In this document: positions 34,749 to 44,352 of the stretch, in pieces
Numbering within the stretch: position 1 is the stretch's first letter
How the letters are laid out: each line of letters opens with the position of its first letter
Made by a program: the position numbers and the translations under genes
Notes under the pieces: model-generated
Databases searched by the model: none
What the model was told of the DNA's origin: nothing
What the model saw: the letters and a program-made list of their open reading frames with translations, nothing else
Origin: Bacteroidales bacterium
Lineage (GTDB): Bacteria > Bacteroidota > Bacteroidia > Bacteroidales > Tenuifilaceae
Length of the DNA: 53,421 bases
Assembly (NCBI GenBank): GCA_028680705.1
Contig: JAQUJY010000009.1
Span: forward strand, 1 to 53,421
Direction of reading: 5' to 3'

Positions 34749-36089
34749 CTAGTTAAAAAACTTACCAACTTTATTAATGGCTGAAGGGAGTGCAAACACT
34801 ACAACTCTATCAAAGGCTTTTATTTCGGTTATCCCGGTAGCAATATAGCTAGAATCGCCTCGAACAACGCCACCAATTATTGCATCTTTTGGAAAGGATA
34901 TGTCCTTTATCTTACCTTTAGTAACAAGCGAATTAGGCTTAACAATAAATTCCAGCACCTCGGCATCGCTACCCGTGAGGCACTTAATGGCTGAAACTTC
35001 TGTACTCATAGTATAACGGAAAATGCGGCTCGCCGTTATAAGTTTCTTATTAATTACGGTATCAATCCCCATGCTTTCGGCAAGTGTTATATAGTCGAAA
35101 TTTTCAACCTCAGCGATGGTCTTCTTAACGCCCATTCGCTTTGCTGCCAAGCATGTTAGTATATTGGTTTCGGAATTTCCTGTAACGGCTATAAATGCAT
35201 CCATGTACTGAAGCCCTTCTTGCATAAGAAGTTCTGTATCACGACCATCGCCATTTATAACGAGTGCATTCTTAAATAATTTTGCAAGCCTAACACTTTC
35301 ATCCTTATCCAATTCCACTATTTTAACATTAACATCTTTCTCAAGTTCAGATGCAATTCTTGCCCCAATTCTACCTCCTCCCAAAATCATAAGGTCATTT
35401 ACCTCAATATTTTTTTTACCAGAATATTCAAGCATTTCCTTCACGCCTCTTTGGTTCGTAATTACGTAAACCAGATCATTTACTTTGAACTGATCGCCCC
35501 CACGAGGAATAATGGTTTCGCCCTCACGAGAAATGGCCACTGCTCGAAATTCGAGATGTTGGTTATGCTTTACGGTTTGAAGAAGCGTTTGATCGATTAC
35601 AGGAGCATCCTCCTCCAGCCGCATCACTGCAAGTGAAAGTTTTCCACCAGAAAAGTCGACAAACTCTGTAGTACCTGTGTGTCCCAGCAAATTCATCACC
35701 TCCTTGGCAGCCAGTTTTTCTGGATAAATAAGGGAATCGACGCCCATATTCAGGAAAATCTCTTTATTATTCGGGAGGAGGTAATCGTTATTATCAATAC
35801 GGGCAATTACCTTCTTTGCACCCAATCGTTTTGCCAGAGTTGCACTGAGAATATTGGCATTCTCGGAATTTGTTACCGCAATAAATAGGTCTGCCTTCTT
35901 TACATTAGCTTCTTTTAAAACCGATATGGATGTTGCTGAGCCCTCAACTACCAGCAAGTCGGCACTAGACGAGAGTTGTACCAATTTTTCAGTGTCAGAA
36001 TCAATTACAACAATATCATGATACTCTATGGAGAGCATCTTTGCCAAATGTGTACCCACCTCGCCTGCACCTGCAATAATAATATTCAT
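34749..36089 (-). CDS. trkA: TrkA, NAD-binding regulator of potassium uptake
   Basis: A 446-residue peripheral protein with two RCK units in tandem. The nucleotide loops are IIAGAGEVGTHLAKML (residues 3-18) and LGGGRIGARIASEL (near 235), each with an acidic residue after the second strand (VIDSD, VELDKD). Each Rossmann part is followed by a TrkA-C domain (VMRLEEDAPVIDQTLL near 160; LEFIVKPNSLVTKGKI near 380). It gates the TrkH channel; trkH is not in the window, since SRP RNA lies directly downstream. It is monocistronic here. Confidence 0.95.
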   Translation of the reverse strand: MNIIIAGAGEVGTHLAKMLSIEYHDIVVIDSDTEKLVQLSSSADLLVVEGSATSISVLKEANVKKADLFIAVTNSENANILSATLAKRLGAKKVIARIDNNDYLLPNNKEIFLNMGVDSLIYPEKLAAKEVMNLLGHTGTTEFVDFSGGKLSLAVMRLEEDAPVIDQTLLQTVKHNQHLEFRAVAISREGETIIPRGGDQFKVNDLVYVITNQRGVKEMLEYSGKKNIEVNDLMILGGGRIGARIASELEKDVNVKIVELDKDESVRLAKLFKNALVINGDGRDTELLMQEGLQYMDAFIAVTGNSETNILTCLAAKRMGVKKTIAEVENFDYITLAESMGIDTVINKKLITASRIFRYTMSTEVSAIKCLTGSDAEVLEFIVKPNSLVTKGKIKDISFPKDAIIGGVVRGDSSYIATGITEIKAFDRVVVFALPSAINKVGKFFN

Positions 36090-36212
36090 GTATTATTTAA
36101 TTTATGCGAAACAATCTGCAAAGTAAGCCTAAATGTAAATGATTTTAATACCGATATGCAAAATAAATGACAATGAGCTGACAAATTTTAATGAACATAC
36201 TTACACATACCA

Positions 36213-36992
36213 TTATAGCAAGCTAAACGCATCTGCATCAGGCAGTACAGGAAAGTCTTTACGAAACTGCAAAAGATTATCCATAAAAATTGTACCAACA
36301 ATAATTCTATCTTGCCCCGGCAAGGCCGTTGCAATTGTTTGTCCCTGAGCATCAACAATCATACTATCGCCTGAATAATAGATACCCATTCCGCAAGTGC
36401 CAACCCTATTAGCAGCCGCCACATAACACTGGTTCTCTATTGCACGTGCCTTAATTAGGGTTGTCCATGCATCTCGACGCTCAGCAGGGAAGTTAGCCAC
36501 ATTTATCAGCAAATCGTATTTGTCTCTGTTTCTGCTCCAAACAGGGAAACGAATATCGTAGCATATTTGAGGCATAATTCTCCAACCCAGATAGTTAAAT
36601 ATGAGTTGTTTATTTCCCAAAGCATAATGTTTGTTCTCGTTAGCATAGGTAAAAAGATGCCTTTTGTTGTATGTGTGCATTTTGCCCTGAGGCGTAACAA
36701 AAATGAATCGGTTATAATATTTACCGTCATCCTCAACTATTATGCTTCCGCATATGGCAAAACCCTTTTCGATAGCCATGCTTTGCATCCAACTAACTGT
36801 ATCGCCTTGCATAGTTTGAGCTAACTTTTCAGCATTCATGGAGAACCCCGTTGTAAACATCTCGGGAAGAATGACAATATCTACTGATTTATCAATAGTT
36901 TGAACCAATTTAGTAAAGTGGTCAATATTTACATCAATTCTCTCCCAAACTAAATTGGCCTGTACAATTGCTATTGTTAAAGTATTGCTCAT
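36213..36992 (-). CDS. Nitrilase-superfamily amidohydrolase (omega-amidase/YafV type)
   Basis: A 259-residue carbon-nitrogen hydrolase. The triad is visible: Glu in VILPEMFTTGFSM, Lys in YNKRHLFTYANE and Cys in MPQICYDIRFPVW. The match FSMNAEKLAQ and the FPVWSRNRDKYDLLINVANF region are those of the YafV/Nit2 branch, which hydrolyses alpha-ketoglutaramate or alpha-ketosuccinamate and so repairs the products of glutamine transamination. Length is normal and the protein is cytosolic. It is divergent from the blaI-like gene, 130 bases apart. Confidence 0.92.
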   Translation of the reverse strand: MSNTLTIAIVQANLVWERIDVNIDHFTKLVQTIDKSVDIVILPEMFTTGFSMNAEKLAQTMQGDTVSWMQSMAIEKGFAICGSIIVEDDGKYYNRFIFVTPQGKMHTYNKRHLFTYANENKHYALGNKQLIFNYLGWRIMPQICYDIRFPVWSRNRDKYDLLINVANFPAERRDAWTTLIKARAIENQCYVAAANRVGTCGMGIYYSGDSMIVDAQGQTIATALPGQDRIIVGTIFMDNLLQFRKDFPVLPDADAFSLL

Positions 36993-37058
36993 GCTATATA
37001 AGCCTTATCCTATTATATATCTGACAATTGAAGTTTTTTTTCAAACTAACTACACTTT

Positions 37059-37092
37059 TAGTTGTATAACTAATTTTTTAGTTATACATTTG
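37059..37092 (+). promoter_or_regulatory. Promoter and operator of the blaI-blaR1-like pair
   Basis: The dyad TAGTTGTATAACTA (37059-37072) resembles BlaI/MecI operators (inverted TAGTT/AACTA halves). It covers GTTG at 37061-37064, which is 20 bases from the -7 element TACATTTG (37085-37092). A second TAGTTATAC-like half lies between 37079 and 37087, touching the -7 element. This suggests the repressor shuts off its own promoter. The RNA would start near 37097, 26 bases before the ATG. Confidence 0.65.
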
Positions 37093-37122
37093 CTATTGGT
37101 AACAATAAATCTATTGAATATA

Positions 37123-37515
37123 ATGGAATTAACAAAAGCAGAAGAACAGATAATGCACATTCTTTGGAAGTTGGAGAATGCCTTTGTAAAGGATATAATT
37201 GAAAAACTACCAAGCCCAAAGCCTGCCTATAATACTGTTTCTACAATAGTTCGAATTTTAGAAAGAAAGGGGTTTGTAGGTCACAAAGCATTTGGGAAAG
37301 CTCACCAGTACTACCCTACTGTTACTAAAAAGGAATATACGGGTAAGTTTATACGTGGCTTTATTAAGAACTACTTTGGAAACTCATACCGACAAATGGT
37401 CTCGTTTTTTGCTAAGGAAGAGAACCTATCGGTTAAGGAGATGGAAGAGATAATTGCACTCTTATCGGACAAACTAGAAAAAAAGAAAACAGATGGAAAC
37501 AGCGAGTATAAGTAG
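37123..37515 (+). CDS. BlaI/MecI/CopY-family repressor
   Basis: A 130-residue winged-helix repressor. It begins MELTKAEEQIMHILWKLENA and continues with KPAYNTVSTIVRILERKGFV, the recognition helix and wing, then a C-terminal dimer part (FIRGFIKNYFGNSYRQMVSF...). I start it at 37123 because the protein then begins with the family's usual N-terminus and a promoter lies just before. It should be inactivated by cleavage by the M56 protein encoded next, whose ATG lies 23 bases inside this gene. No beta-lactamase or PBP2a gene is near, so its targets are unknown. Confidence 0.92.
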   Translation: MELTKAEEQIMHILWKLENAFVKDIIEKLPSPKPAYNTVSTIVRILERKGFVGHKAFGKAHQYYPTVTKKEYTGKFIRGFIKNYFGNSYRQMVSFFAKEENLSVKEMEEIIALLSDKLEKKKTDGNSEYK

Positions 37516-38758
37516 CACTCTATTTAAATGGAGCATTGGCATAGCCATTGTTTGGGGTGTTTGGTTTTTGTTGCTGAAGCAAATAAACCAATTCTCTAGG
37601 GTAAGACTATTCATCATTATTGGAGTATTACTCTCCATGGCAGCTCCATTCCTTTCCCCTTTGCTACTATCGATGGCTAAAACTTCAGCAACAAGTCTAC
37701 CATTTCAAGCGTACCTATCGATACCTGAATTAACCATAAATCCTTCAGGACAAGAAACTAATTTCAGCCTTTCAGCAGCTGCACTTTATATAGTTGCTAT
37801 AGGCTCTGCCTTGCTTCTATTTAGGATCCTCATAAGCTTAATAAGAATACTAACTCTTATTAAAACGGGAAAACTCAATAATTGTAAAAGCATAACCATT
37901 GTTGAGCATAACAAGAGCATTCCCCCTTTCTCTTTTTTCAGCTACTGCTTTGTTAACCCAAGCAGCATACCTGCTGATAAAATGGAATTAATAGTTGCCC
38001 ACGAGATTGCCCATAAGAAGAATGGCCATAGCTTAGACCAAGTTCTTATGGAACTTATTGGGGTTACCCAATGGTTTAACCCCTTTTACTGGATGCTAAA
38101 AAAATCGCTTATAGAAATTCACGAGTATCAAGCCGATGGTGAGGTAATTGCAAAATCAGCTGATTCAGAAAAATATATGGATTCCATTGTTTCTGTTGCC
38201 TTTAGCGGGATAGCGCTATCCCTTGGCAATAATTTCAACAAATCATTAACCATTAAACGCTTAGCCATGATGAACACTAAAAAAGTAAAAAAACATGCCC
38301 TACCGGCATTAGTTCTGTCCTTTTTGCTCGTATTTACTCTTGTTTTTACCATTTCGTGCGACAGATCGGAAACAAAAATTTCTAATGTGGAAAATGAGAC
38401 GATTACAACTAAATCTCAAGAAACAGTAGAAGAAGATGTTTTTAAAGTTGTGGAAAACATGCCCAAATTTAGAGGAGATAAAAGCCATGAAATGTTCAGA
38501 AATTACATTGCCCAAAACCTTAAGTACCCTGTAATTGCTTTCGAGAATGGCATTCAGGGAAAGGTTTTTGTCAGTTTTATTATTGAACCCGATGGTTCTG
38601 TCAGCAATGTAAAGGTTGTAAAAGGAGTCGACCCCTCCATTGACAAAGAGGCGGTTAGGGTTGTGGAATCGAGCCCCAAATGGGAACCGGGCACGCAAAG
38701 AGGCGTAAATGTGCGAGTACAATTAACTTTCCCCATCTCATTCTCGCTAGAGAAATAA
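37493..38758 (+). CDS. M56 (BlaR1/MecR1-like) membrane peptidase with TonB C-terminal domain
   Basis: A 421-residue integral membrane protein. Several membrane helices surround a cytoplasmic zinc site HEIAH (His170-His174) in LIVAHEIAHKKNGHSLDQVL, followed by WFNPFYWMLKKSLIEIHEYQ. After another helix (about 270-290) comes a periplasmic TonB C-terminal domain (about residues 335-421, with NLKYPVIAFENGIQGKVFVS). There is no penicillin-binding sensor domain, so the inducer is not a beta-lactam bound in the BlaR1 manner. It overlaps the repressor gene by 23 bases. Confidence 0.9.
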   Translation: METASISSTLFKWSIGIAIVWGVWFLLLKQINQFSRVRLFIIIGVLLSMAAPFLSPLLLSMAKTSATSLPFQAYLSIPELTINPSGQETNFSLSAAALYIVAIGSALLLFRILISLIRILTLIKTGKLNNCKSITIVEHNKSIPPFSFFSYCFVNPSSIPADKMELIVAHEIAHKKNGHSLDQVLMELIGVTQWFNPFYWMLKKSLIEIHEYQADGEVIAKSADSEKYMDSIVSVAFSGIALSLGNNFNKSLTIKRLAMMNTKKVKKHALPALVLSFLLVFTLVFTISCDRSETKISNVENETITTKSQETVEEDVFKVVENMPKFRGDKSHEMFRNYIAQNLKYPVIAFENGIQGKVFVSFIIEPDGSVSNVKVVKGVDPSIDKEAVRVVESSPKWEPGTQRGVNVRVQLTFPISFSLEK

Positions 38759-38766
38759 CGTTACAG

Positions 38767-38804
38767 AGCCAGCATTGGTTATAACAATTGGCTAGTGCTG
38801 GCTA
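38767..38804 (+). terminator. Hairpin after the M56 gene
   Basis: Stem AGCCAGCA/TGCTGGCT with a loop of about 22 bases; T-rich sequence follows after a short gap (ACTCTTTTTT, ending at the next ATG). It is probably a partial terminator between this pair and the TPR gene. Confidence 0.5.
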
Positions 38805-38825
38805 CCATAAACTCTTTTTTAAAAT

Positions 38826-40118
38826 ATGCGTTTACTTAACTTTACTTTCGTTTCGGCATTTATAATTACATCAGCTGTAACCTTTGCCCAAAACGAGAAT
38901 TCTTCAGCTGCACCAAATGCAATCAATACCATTACCAGCGGCAATGAACTTATAATCTCCTTACAAAAGGAACTACAAAATGATTCGCTAAATACAGCGC
39001 AATGGCTAATGCTTGGAAATGCATGGGAAATGCAGCTAAATTTCGATAGTGCTGCCACTGCCTACCATAATGCGGTGCTTTCAGATAGCACTTGTATAAA
39101 ATGCCTACAACAGCTAGCTGGGGCCAACGCAGCGCAGGGAAACGTGAACCACGCAATTGAACTCTATAAAAGAGCCCTTACCCATGACACAACAAATAGA
39201 TCTACTCGATCGCAGCTGGCAAGACTGCTTAAGCGCGATGCTCGATATAGTGAGGCCCTAGATCAATTCGATACTCTGCTAAAGGCTGATTCGACAAACT
39301 TCTACGTTTGGGAACAAATTGGCGATTGTGCGTTAAAAACTGACAGTATTGCTCTAGTTCTTTATGCTTACAACAAATCGTTTGAACTAAAACCCCAAAA
39401 TTTACCTCTTGCGGTTAAGCTGATAAATGGATTAATTCATGCGGCAATACCATACCCGGTAATTTTGTCAATTGCCGAAACGGCAATTGCATACGATTCA
39501 ACCTACATACCAATTGTAAGAGCAAAAGGATACCTTCACTACCTTGCTCAGGAGTATAGAAAAGCAGATAGCTGGTTTGATAGGGCTAAGGCTTTAGGTG
39601 ATTCATCGCGCTTTACGCTTAAATTCTCTGGCCTTGCAAAATACCAAACCGGGAACTACTACGATGCAACACAAAACCTTGAGAAAGCATTTGCGTACGA
39701 CTCGACCGATAAAGCCCTGAATTTTGTTTATGCAAAAACCCTTATTGAAATAGGTGACAGGCAAAAAGGGTTGGCAATACTCAATATGACAGAGGATCTA
39801 CTTACCCCTTCACCTTACGAAATGGCAATGCTTTATGCCACCAGAGGCGATGCTTACATGCGGGGTCAAAAATACCGGAGTGCAATTAAGCAATTCTCCA
39901 CTGCTTTAAACTTCAATCCCAATCAATACGAATATATCTATAGCGTTGGTTGGTGCCACCATAATGCTAAAGAATACGAGCAGGCTATTGATGTCCTTAC
40001 CGACTTTTTGAGAAAAGCTGAACAGGAGGACCCTCCAAAACCTTCGACACAAGACAAGGTTAGGCATGCAAAATACCTCTTAAAATATGCCCAAAGGGAA
40101 GTTTTTTTTAACGAGTAA
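38826..40118 (+). CDS. Exported TPR-repeat protein
   Basis: A 430-residue protein with a signal peptide (MRLLNFTFVSAFIITSAVTF, cleavage near AQN). The rest is built from about nine tetratricopeptide repeats, recognisable from A-x-x-Y/L patterns such as NVNHAIELYKRAL, RYSEALDQFDTLL, YRKADSWFDRAKALG, YYDATQNLEKAFAY and YRSAIKQFSTALNFNPN. It has no catalytic motif and probably serves as a periplasmic scaffold. It is the third gene after blaI and M56 on the same strand, but a hairpin and its own leader suggest separate control. Confidence 0.88.
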   Translation: MRLLNFTFVSAFIITSAVTFAQNENSSAAPNAINTITSGNELIISLQKELQNDSLNTAQWLMLGNAWEMQLNFDSAATAYHNAVLSDSTCIKCLQQLAGANAAQGNVNHAIELYKRALTHDTTNRSTRSQLARLLKRDARYSEALDQFDTLLKADSTNFYVWEQIGDCALKTDSIALVLYAYNKSFELKPQNLPLAVKLINGLIHAAIPYPVILSIAETAIAYDSTYIPIVRAKGYLHYLAQEYRKADSWFDRAKALGDSSRFTLKFSGLAKYQTGNYYDATQNLEKAFAYDSTDKALNFVYAKTLIEIGDRQKGLAILNMTEDLLTPSPYEMAMLYATRGDAYMRGQKYRSAIKQFSTALNFNPNQYEYIYSVGWCHHNAKEYEQAIDVLTDFLRKAEQEDPPKPSTQDKVRHAKYLLKYAQREVFFNE

Positions 40119-40164
40119 ATAGGAACATATACCGATAACTCACTTAAAACTATAACTACTAATG

Positions 40165-40191
40165 TTTTTTTAGGTCTAAAGCCTAAAAAAA
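40165..40191. terminator. Bidirectional terminator between convergent genes
   Basis: Perfect stem TTTTTTTAGG/CCTAAAAAAA with a 7-base loop, placed between the ends of the TPR gene (plus) and the gene at 40225 (minus). Confidence 0.9.
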
Positions 40192-40224
40192 CCGCTTAAG
40201 AAATATCAGCTGAAAATGAAATGC

Positions 40225-40989
40225 TTATGCATTTTTCTTCAGCAAAACCTTTTTAATCTGGTTTATGGTCCAACTAATCCGCTTTGCATAGTATGGGCTC
40301 GCCATTAGTGATAAAAACTCAGACATATCATCGAGTTTTGCAAGCGCAGGTTCGCCTATTGTAATAAGAGTATCTACTATTCGCTCGGTTTCCCTAGCAT
40401 TCGATGTAACAAAAAAACGTTCGATCAATGGTTCAACAGCTTTTTCACCATAGGGGATTAGCTCATCAAAATCACCAAGTAATATCTTATAGATTATACA
40501 TTGCGATTCGTCGGCTGGTAAAAAACCAGGAAATTTTTCCTTTAGAATAGTCTTGGCCTCAATACGCGTTAACAAGTTCTGATCGCAAAGTAATTCTGCT
40601 ACTTTATCTGCTTCAATGGATTTCATGCTTTGTTTAAGAACAGAATCCATCTGATTCCTTGGTTCATCTTTCATCTTTAAAAAGACCTGAGTCTTTCTAG
40701 TAAGTTTTCCCTGACCTGTTAGCAGAACTATAACCGGAACACCACCATGATAATAGTATATATCGGAGATTTGCAAGGGCAAATCTCTAAAAGTTGGAAC
40801 ATCTGAAGGCTTTAGCCACCAATACTCGTTAAGAACATCGGGAAAACTTTTACGAGCCTGGAAACGTGCAACTTCAAGATCAAGTCCAACACGAATAGCA
40901 ACAATATCGCCCTTTTGAAATCGGGTTGTATACCGGTACGAATAGAATTCGTTGTCCCTATGATCAGTTGAACCTAACGATAAACCCAT
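40225..40989 (-). CDS. Protein of unknown function with helical-repeat tail
   Basis: A 254-residue cytosolic protein. The first 100 residues look beta-rich, with FQKGDIVAIRVGLDLEVARF like an OB or SH3-like barrel. The C-terminal 130 residues are helical and resemble HEAT repeats (EKAVEPLIERFFVT, RIVDTLITIGEPALAKLD), ending in a basic KKVLLKKNA. I do not recognise a family. The ATG at 40989 is preferred to the in-frame TTG at 40995. It is monocistronic. The 40996-41254 gap upstream is AT-rich and shows no feature I can name. Confidence 0.7.
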   Translation of the reverse strand: MGLSLGSTDHRDNEFYSYRYTTRFQKGDIVAIRVGLDLEVARFQARKSFPDVLNEYWWLKPSDVPTFRDLPLQISDIYYYHGGVPVIVLLTGQGKLTRKTQVFLKMKDEPRNQMDSVLKQSMKSIEADKVAELLCDQNLLTRIEAKTILKEKFPGFLPADESQCIIYKILLGDFDELIPYGEKAVEPLIERFFVTSNARETERIVDTLITIGEPALAKLDDMSEFLSLMASPYYAKRISWTINQIKKVLLKKNA

Positions 40990-41254
40990 AATCAAACATT
41001 GAATTTACATGATGCACCAATGGTTTTACCTTATTATCCGAAAACAATTTGTGCCTTACTTAGTAAAAAAGTTTATACAAGATACAAAAAAGTGCTTAAA
41101 TAAATAAAAATCTCTCATAAGAGTTTTTAAATTGGGATATTAATTTCCCAAAATGTTAAATTCACTGTCAATTACCTAATAAAGTTGGCTGATTCAAACT
41201 GTTTTTCTTATTTATAGTTTAATATCTTACATTTACTTTCCTCAAAACAATAAA

Positions 41255-41965
41255 ATGGAAAAAATCAAAACAATTCTGCTGGTTATGGCTATGCGCGACG
41301 AGGCCAGAAGCATTATTAGGGACTTAGGGCTTACCCTCCTAAAGAAACACAGCACAAAATTATCAATTGAAACATACGGCGGGAAATATGGGGATAAACA
41401 GATATGGCTACAGCTAAACGGAAGATGCCCTAGGTTTGGGGTGGATAATATTGGAACCGACCCATCCGTGCTAAACACATATACCGGAATTGTGAACTAC
41501 AAACCCGATTTAATTTTAAACGCCGGAACAGCCGGAGGATTTGCACGCGCTAATGCTAAGGTTGGCGACACCTACCTCAGTCATCCCTACGTTTACCACC
41601 ACGATAGAAGAATAAACATACCAGGTTTTAACGAATATGGTATTGGGAAATACTCTTGTTATCCCTGTGAGGATATCGCCAAACGATTAGGACTTAAAAC
41701 CGGGATTATATCAACAGGAAACTCACTAGACCACACGCCTTTAGATTTAGAGATTATTGAAACCCACAACGGTGAAGTTAAGGAAATGGAAGCTGCTGCA
41801 ATTGCATGGCTGGCCAACACCTATGGTATCCCCTTTTTAGCCATTAAAACCATTACGGATATAGTGGACGGCCCTGAATCAACCGAGGATGAGTTTCTGA
41901 AAAACCTCAACTATGCATCTAAAATACTTGGAGAGAAAACTATTGAATTAATTGAAGTGCTGTAA
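41255..41965 (+). CDS. Nucleoside phosphorylase/MTA-SAH nucleosidase-like enzyme
   Basis: A 236-residue member of the PNP/UDP phosphorylase superfamily. Seen are the start TILLVMAMRDEARSIIRDLG, the phosphate/ribose loop LILNAGTAGGFARANAKVGD, the ribose-binding EMEAAAIAWLA and catalytic Asp in LAIKTITDIVDGP. The EMExxA pattern and Asp after IKxITD suggest 5'-methylthioadenosine/S-adenosylhomocysteine nucleosidase activity, freeing adenine. Length fits. It is convergent with the epimerase gene, whose stop lies 2 bases away. Confidence 0.85.
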   Translation: MEKIKTILLVMAMRDEARSIIRDLGLTLLKKHSTKLSIETYGGKYGDKQIWLQLNGRCPRFGVDNIGTDPSVLNTYTGIVNYKPDLILNAGTAGGFARANAKVGDTYLSHPYVYHHDRRINIPGFNEYGIGKYSCYPCEDIAKRLGLKTGIISTGNSLDHTPLDLEIIETHNGEVKEMEAAAIAWLANTYGIPFLAIKTITDIVDGPESTEDEFLKNLNYASKILGEKTIELIEVL

Positions 41966-41967
41966 AA

Positions 41968-43023
41968 CTATGCTATGTTATAGTACTTCTTGTACCATGC
42001 CACAAATCTATGAATCCCTTCGCTAATCGGGGTTTTGGGTTTAAAGTTTAACTTTCCCCACAAATCATCTACATTTGCCCATGTTGCAGGAACATCACCA
42101 GGCTGAAGTGGCATTAAATGCATTTGGGCTTTTATGCCAAGTGACTCCTCAATGCTTTTAATAAAATCCATTAGCTTTACTGGACTACTATTCCCAATAT
42201 TGTATATTTGATAAGGCGCTACAGAGTTAGATGGGTCGGGCTTTGCACCATCCCAGTTGGGATTGCCAAGTGGAACATCATCAATAACCCGAACAACCCC
42301 TTCCACAATATCATCAATATAGGTAAAATCGCGCTGCATTTTTCCCTCATTGTAAACATCTATGGGTTTTCCCTCGAGAATGGCTTTGGTGAAAAGGAAC
42401 AAGGCCATATCAGGACGCCCCCAAGGACCATACACAGTAAAAAACCTTAATCCAGTTGTTGGAATACCATACAAATAGCTATAGGTATGGGCCATTAACT
42501 CATTGCTCTTCTTACTAGCTGCATATAGACTAATTGGGTGATCAACATTGTGGCTTGTGGAAAAAGGCATAGTCTCATTTAAACCGTAAACACTGGAACT
42601 ACTCGCATATACAAAATGCTCAATCCTACTATTTCTACAAGCCTCTAAAAGATTGAGAAATCCCACAATATTACTCTGAGCATAAACAAACGGGTTTTCC
42701 ATACTATATCTCACCCCCGCTTGCGCAGCCAAATTGCATACCCTATCGAATTTGAATTGCTCAAAAACCCTATTTAAATTATCCCTGTCCTCTAGGTTAA
42801 GTTTAATGAAAGAATAATTAGGATTAGTTTTGCTAACAATAGGTTTTCCATACTCAATATCGCCCTTTTCTATACCAGCAATCTCGAGCCTTGAGTATTT
42901 TAGGTTTACATCATAGTAGTCGTTTATACAATCGATACCCACCACCTCATCACCTCTCTCAACCAAGCGTTTGGCAAGATGAAAGCCAATAAAACCTGCT
43001 GTACCTGTTACTAAAATTTTCAT
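41968..43023 (-). CDS. NAD-dependent sugar epimerase (CapI/LpsL-like)
   Basis: A 351-residue extended SDR enzyme. The NAD loop is [20 protein letters not shown], followed by [17 protein letters not shown], which is characteristic of UDP-glucuronate 4-epimerases of the CapI/LpsL group. The catalytic YxxxK is YAASK and the Ser is in [28 protein letters not shown] is the usual substrate strand. It is the last gene of the five-gene cassette, 17 bases after the dehydrogenase. It may act on the pathway's uronic acid rather than plain UDP-GlcA. I start at 43023, [10 protein letters not shown]. Confidence 0.9.
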   Translation of the reverse strand: MKILVTGTAGFIGFHLAKRLVERGDEVVGIDCINDYYDVNLKYSRLEIAGIEKGDIEYGKPIVSKTNPNYSFIKLNLEDRDNLNRVFEQFKFDRVCNLAAQAGVRYSMENPFVYAQSNIVGFLNLLEACRNSRIEHFVYASSSSVYGLNETMPFSTSHNVDHPISLYAASKKSNELMAHTYSYLYGIPTTGLRFFTVYGPWGRPDMALFLFTKAILEGKPIDVYNEGKMQRDFTYIDDIVEGVVRVIDDVPLGNPNWDGAKPDPSNSVAPYQIYNIGNSSPVKLMDFIKSIEESLGIKAQMHLMPLQPGDVPATWANVDDLWGKLNFKPKTPISEGIHRFVAWYKKYYNIA

Positions 43024-43040
43024 GAGCAAAACAACATTAT

Positions 43041-44342
43041 TTATAAACTCCAGTAGCTAAGCCCCTTTGGCTTATTCTTTACAAAAGCACCTTTAACATC
43101 AACAAAAACGCTATTCTCCGAAGCTAAATTATTAAAGAACTCTGAGTCAATTTTCAGATATTGATCATGATTTACGGCAACAATAATTGCATCATACCGC
43201 CCACTTGGCTCTTTTGCTAAGGTAAAACCATACTCATGTTCAACCTCGGCAGAATCTGCATATGGATCAACAATATCCAAATTATCAATTCCATATGATT
43301 TTAGCTCATTTACTATGTCTACCACCTTTGAATTTCGGATATCACTTACGTTCTCCTTAAAGGTAACCCCCATGATGAGTATCCTCGATTCCTTTACATT
43401 TTTGTCGCTGCCAATAATTTTTTTTACAACCTGCTTTGCTATATACCCCCCCATTGAATCGTTAATAAATCTACCGGCACTAATGATTTGAGGATGGTAT
43501 CCAAGCTCCTTTGCCTTATAAACAAGGTAATAGGGATCTACTCCAATACAATGACCACCAACAAGTCCAGGAAAAAACCTGAGAAAATTCCATTTAGTAC
43601 CTGCCGCCTCTAAAACCTCATAGGTATTAATTCCCATTCGAGAGAAGATGAGTGAGAGCTCGTTCATAAATGCAATATTGATATCGCGCTGAGTGTTCTC
43701 GATTACTTTTGCCGCTTCGGCAACCTTGATTGTGCTTGCTCGGTGCACACCTGCAGTTATAATCAACTCGTAGGTTTTTGCAATAATTTCAGCCGATTCA
43801 GCATCGCAACCACTAGAGACCTTAACAATACGCGTAAGGGTATGCTCAGTATCACCTGGATTTATCCGCTCTGGCGAAAACCCAACCTTAAAATCATCCA
43901 TAAATTTAAGCCCCGAAACTTCTTCAAGGAGTGGAACACATTCCTCCTCAGTACAACCAGGGTAAACTGTTGATTCGTACACAACATAATCACCTCTTTT
44001 CAGCACTTTGCCAACCATCCTTGTTGCTGAAAGCAACGGACTTAAGTCTGGCAAGTTATGATCGGTGATTGGTGTTGGTACTGCAACGATGAAGAATTTC
44101 GCCTCTTTGAGTTCATCGGGATTAGCAGTATAAGTTATATCGCAATTCTCAAATGCCTCGGGTTTAAGTTCTCTACTAGGGTCAATCCCTTTCTTAATTA
44201 GTTCAACCCTTTCGGTATTTATATCGAACCCTACAACAGATAGTTTTTTTGCAAATTCAATGGCAATGGGTAAGCCAACATAACCTAATCCAATTACAGC
44301 TATTTTTTCCCGCTTGTCAGTGAGCTTTTTATATATGTTCAT
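43041..44342 (-). CDS. UDP-sugar 6-dehydrogenase (WbpO/TviB/UgdA type)
   Basis: A 433-residue enzyme that makes UDP-N-acetylglucosaminuronate (or a related acid) by two NAD-linked oxidations at C6. Motifs: [20 protein letters not shown], the [18 protein letters not shown] stretch, [20 protein letters not shown], the [19 protein letters not shown] stretch, and the active-site Cys in [20 protein letters not shown]. The latter features point to the UDP-N-acetylhexosamine subgroup rather than UDP-glucose dehydrogenase. I start it at 44342. It is 10 bases after the oxidoreductase gene. Confidence 0.92.
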   Translation of the reverse strand: MNIYKKLTDKREKIAVIGLGYVGLPIAIEFAKKLSVVGFDINTERVELIKKGIDPSRELKPEAFENCDITYTANPDELKEAKFFIVAVPTPITDHNLPDLSPLLSATRMVGKVLKRGDYVVYESTVYPGCTEEECVPLLEEVSGLKFMDDFKVGFSPERINPGDTEHTLTRIVKVSSGCDAESAEIIAKTYELIITAGVHRASTIKVAEAAKVIENTQRDINIAFMNELSLIFSRMGINTYEVLEAAGTKWNFLRFFPGLVGGHCIGVDPYYLVYKAKELGYHPQIISAGRFINDSMGGYIAKQVVKKIIGSDKNVKESRILIMGVTFKENVSDIRNSKVVDIVNELKSYGIDNLDIVDPYADSAEVEHEYGFTLAKEPSGRYDAIIVAVNHDQYLKIDSEFFNNLASENSVFVDVKGAFVKNKPKGLSYWSL

Positions 44343-44352
44343 ACTATAGATT

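Noticed and set aside
34544-34795. An 83-residue minus-strand reading frame
   Set aside because: It lies antisense to the SRP RNA and overlaps the end of trkA; its translation has no protein-like features.
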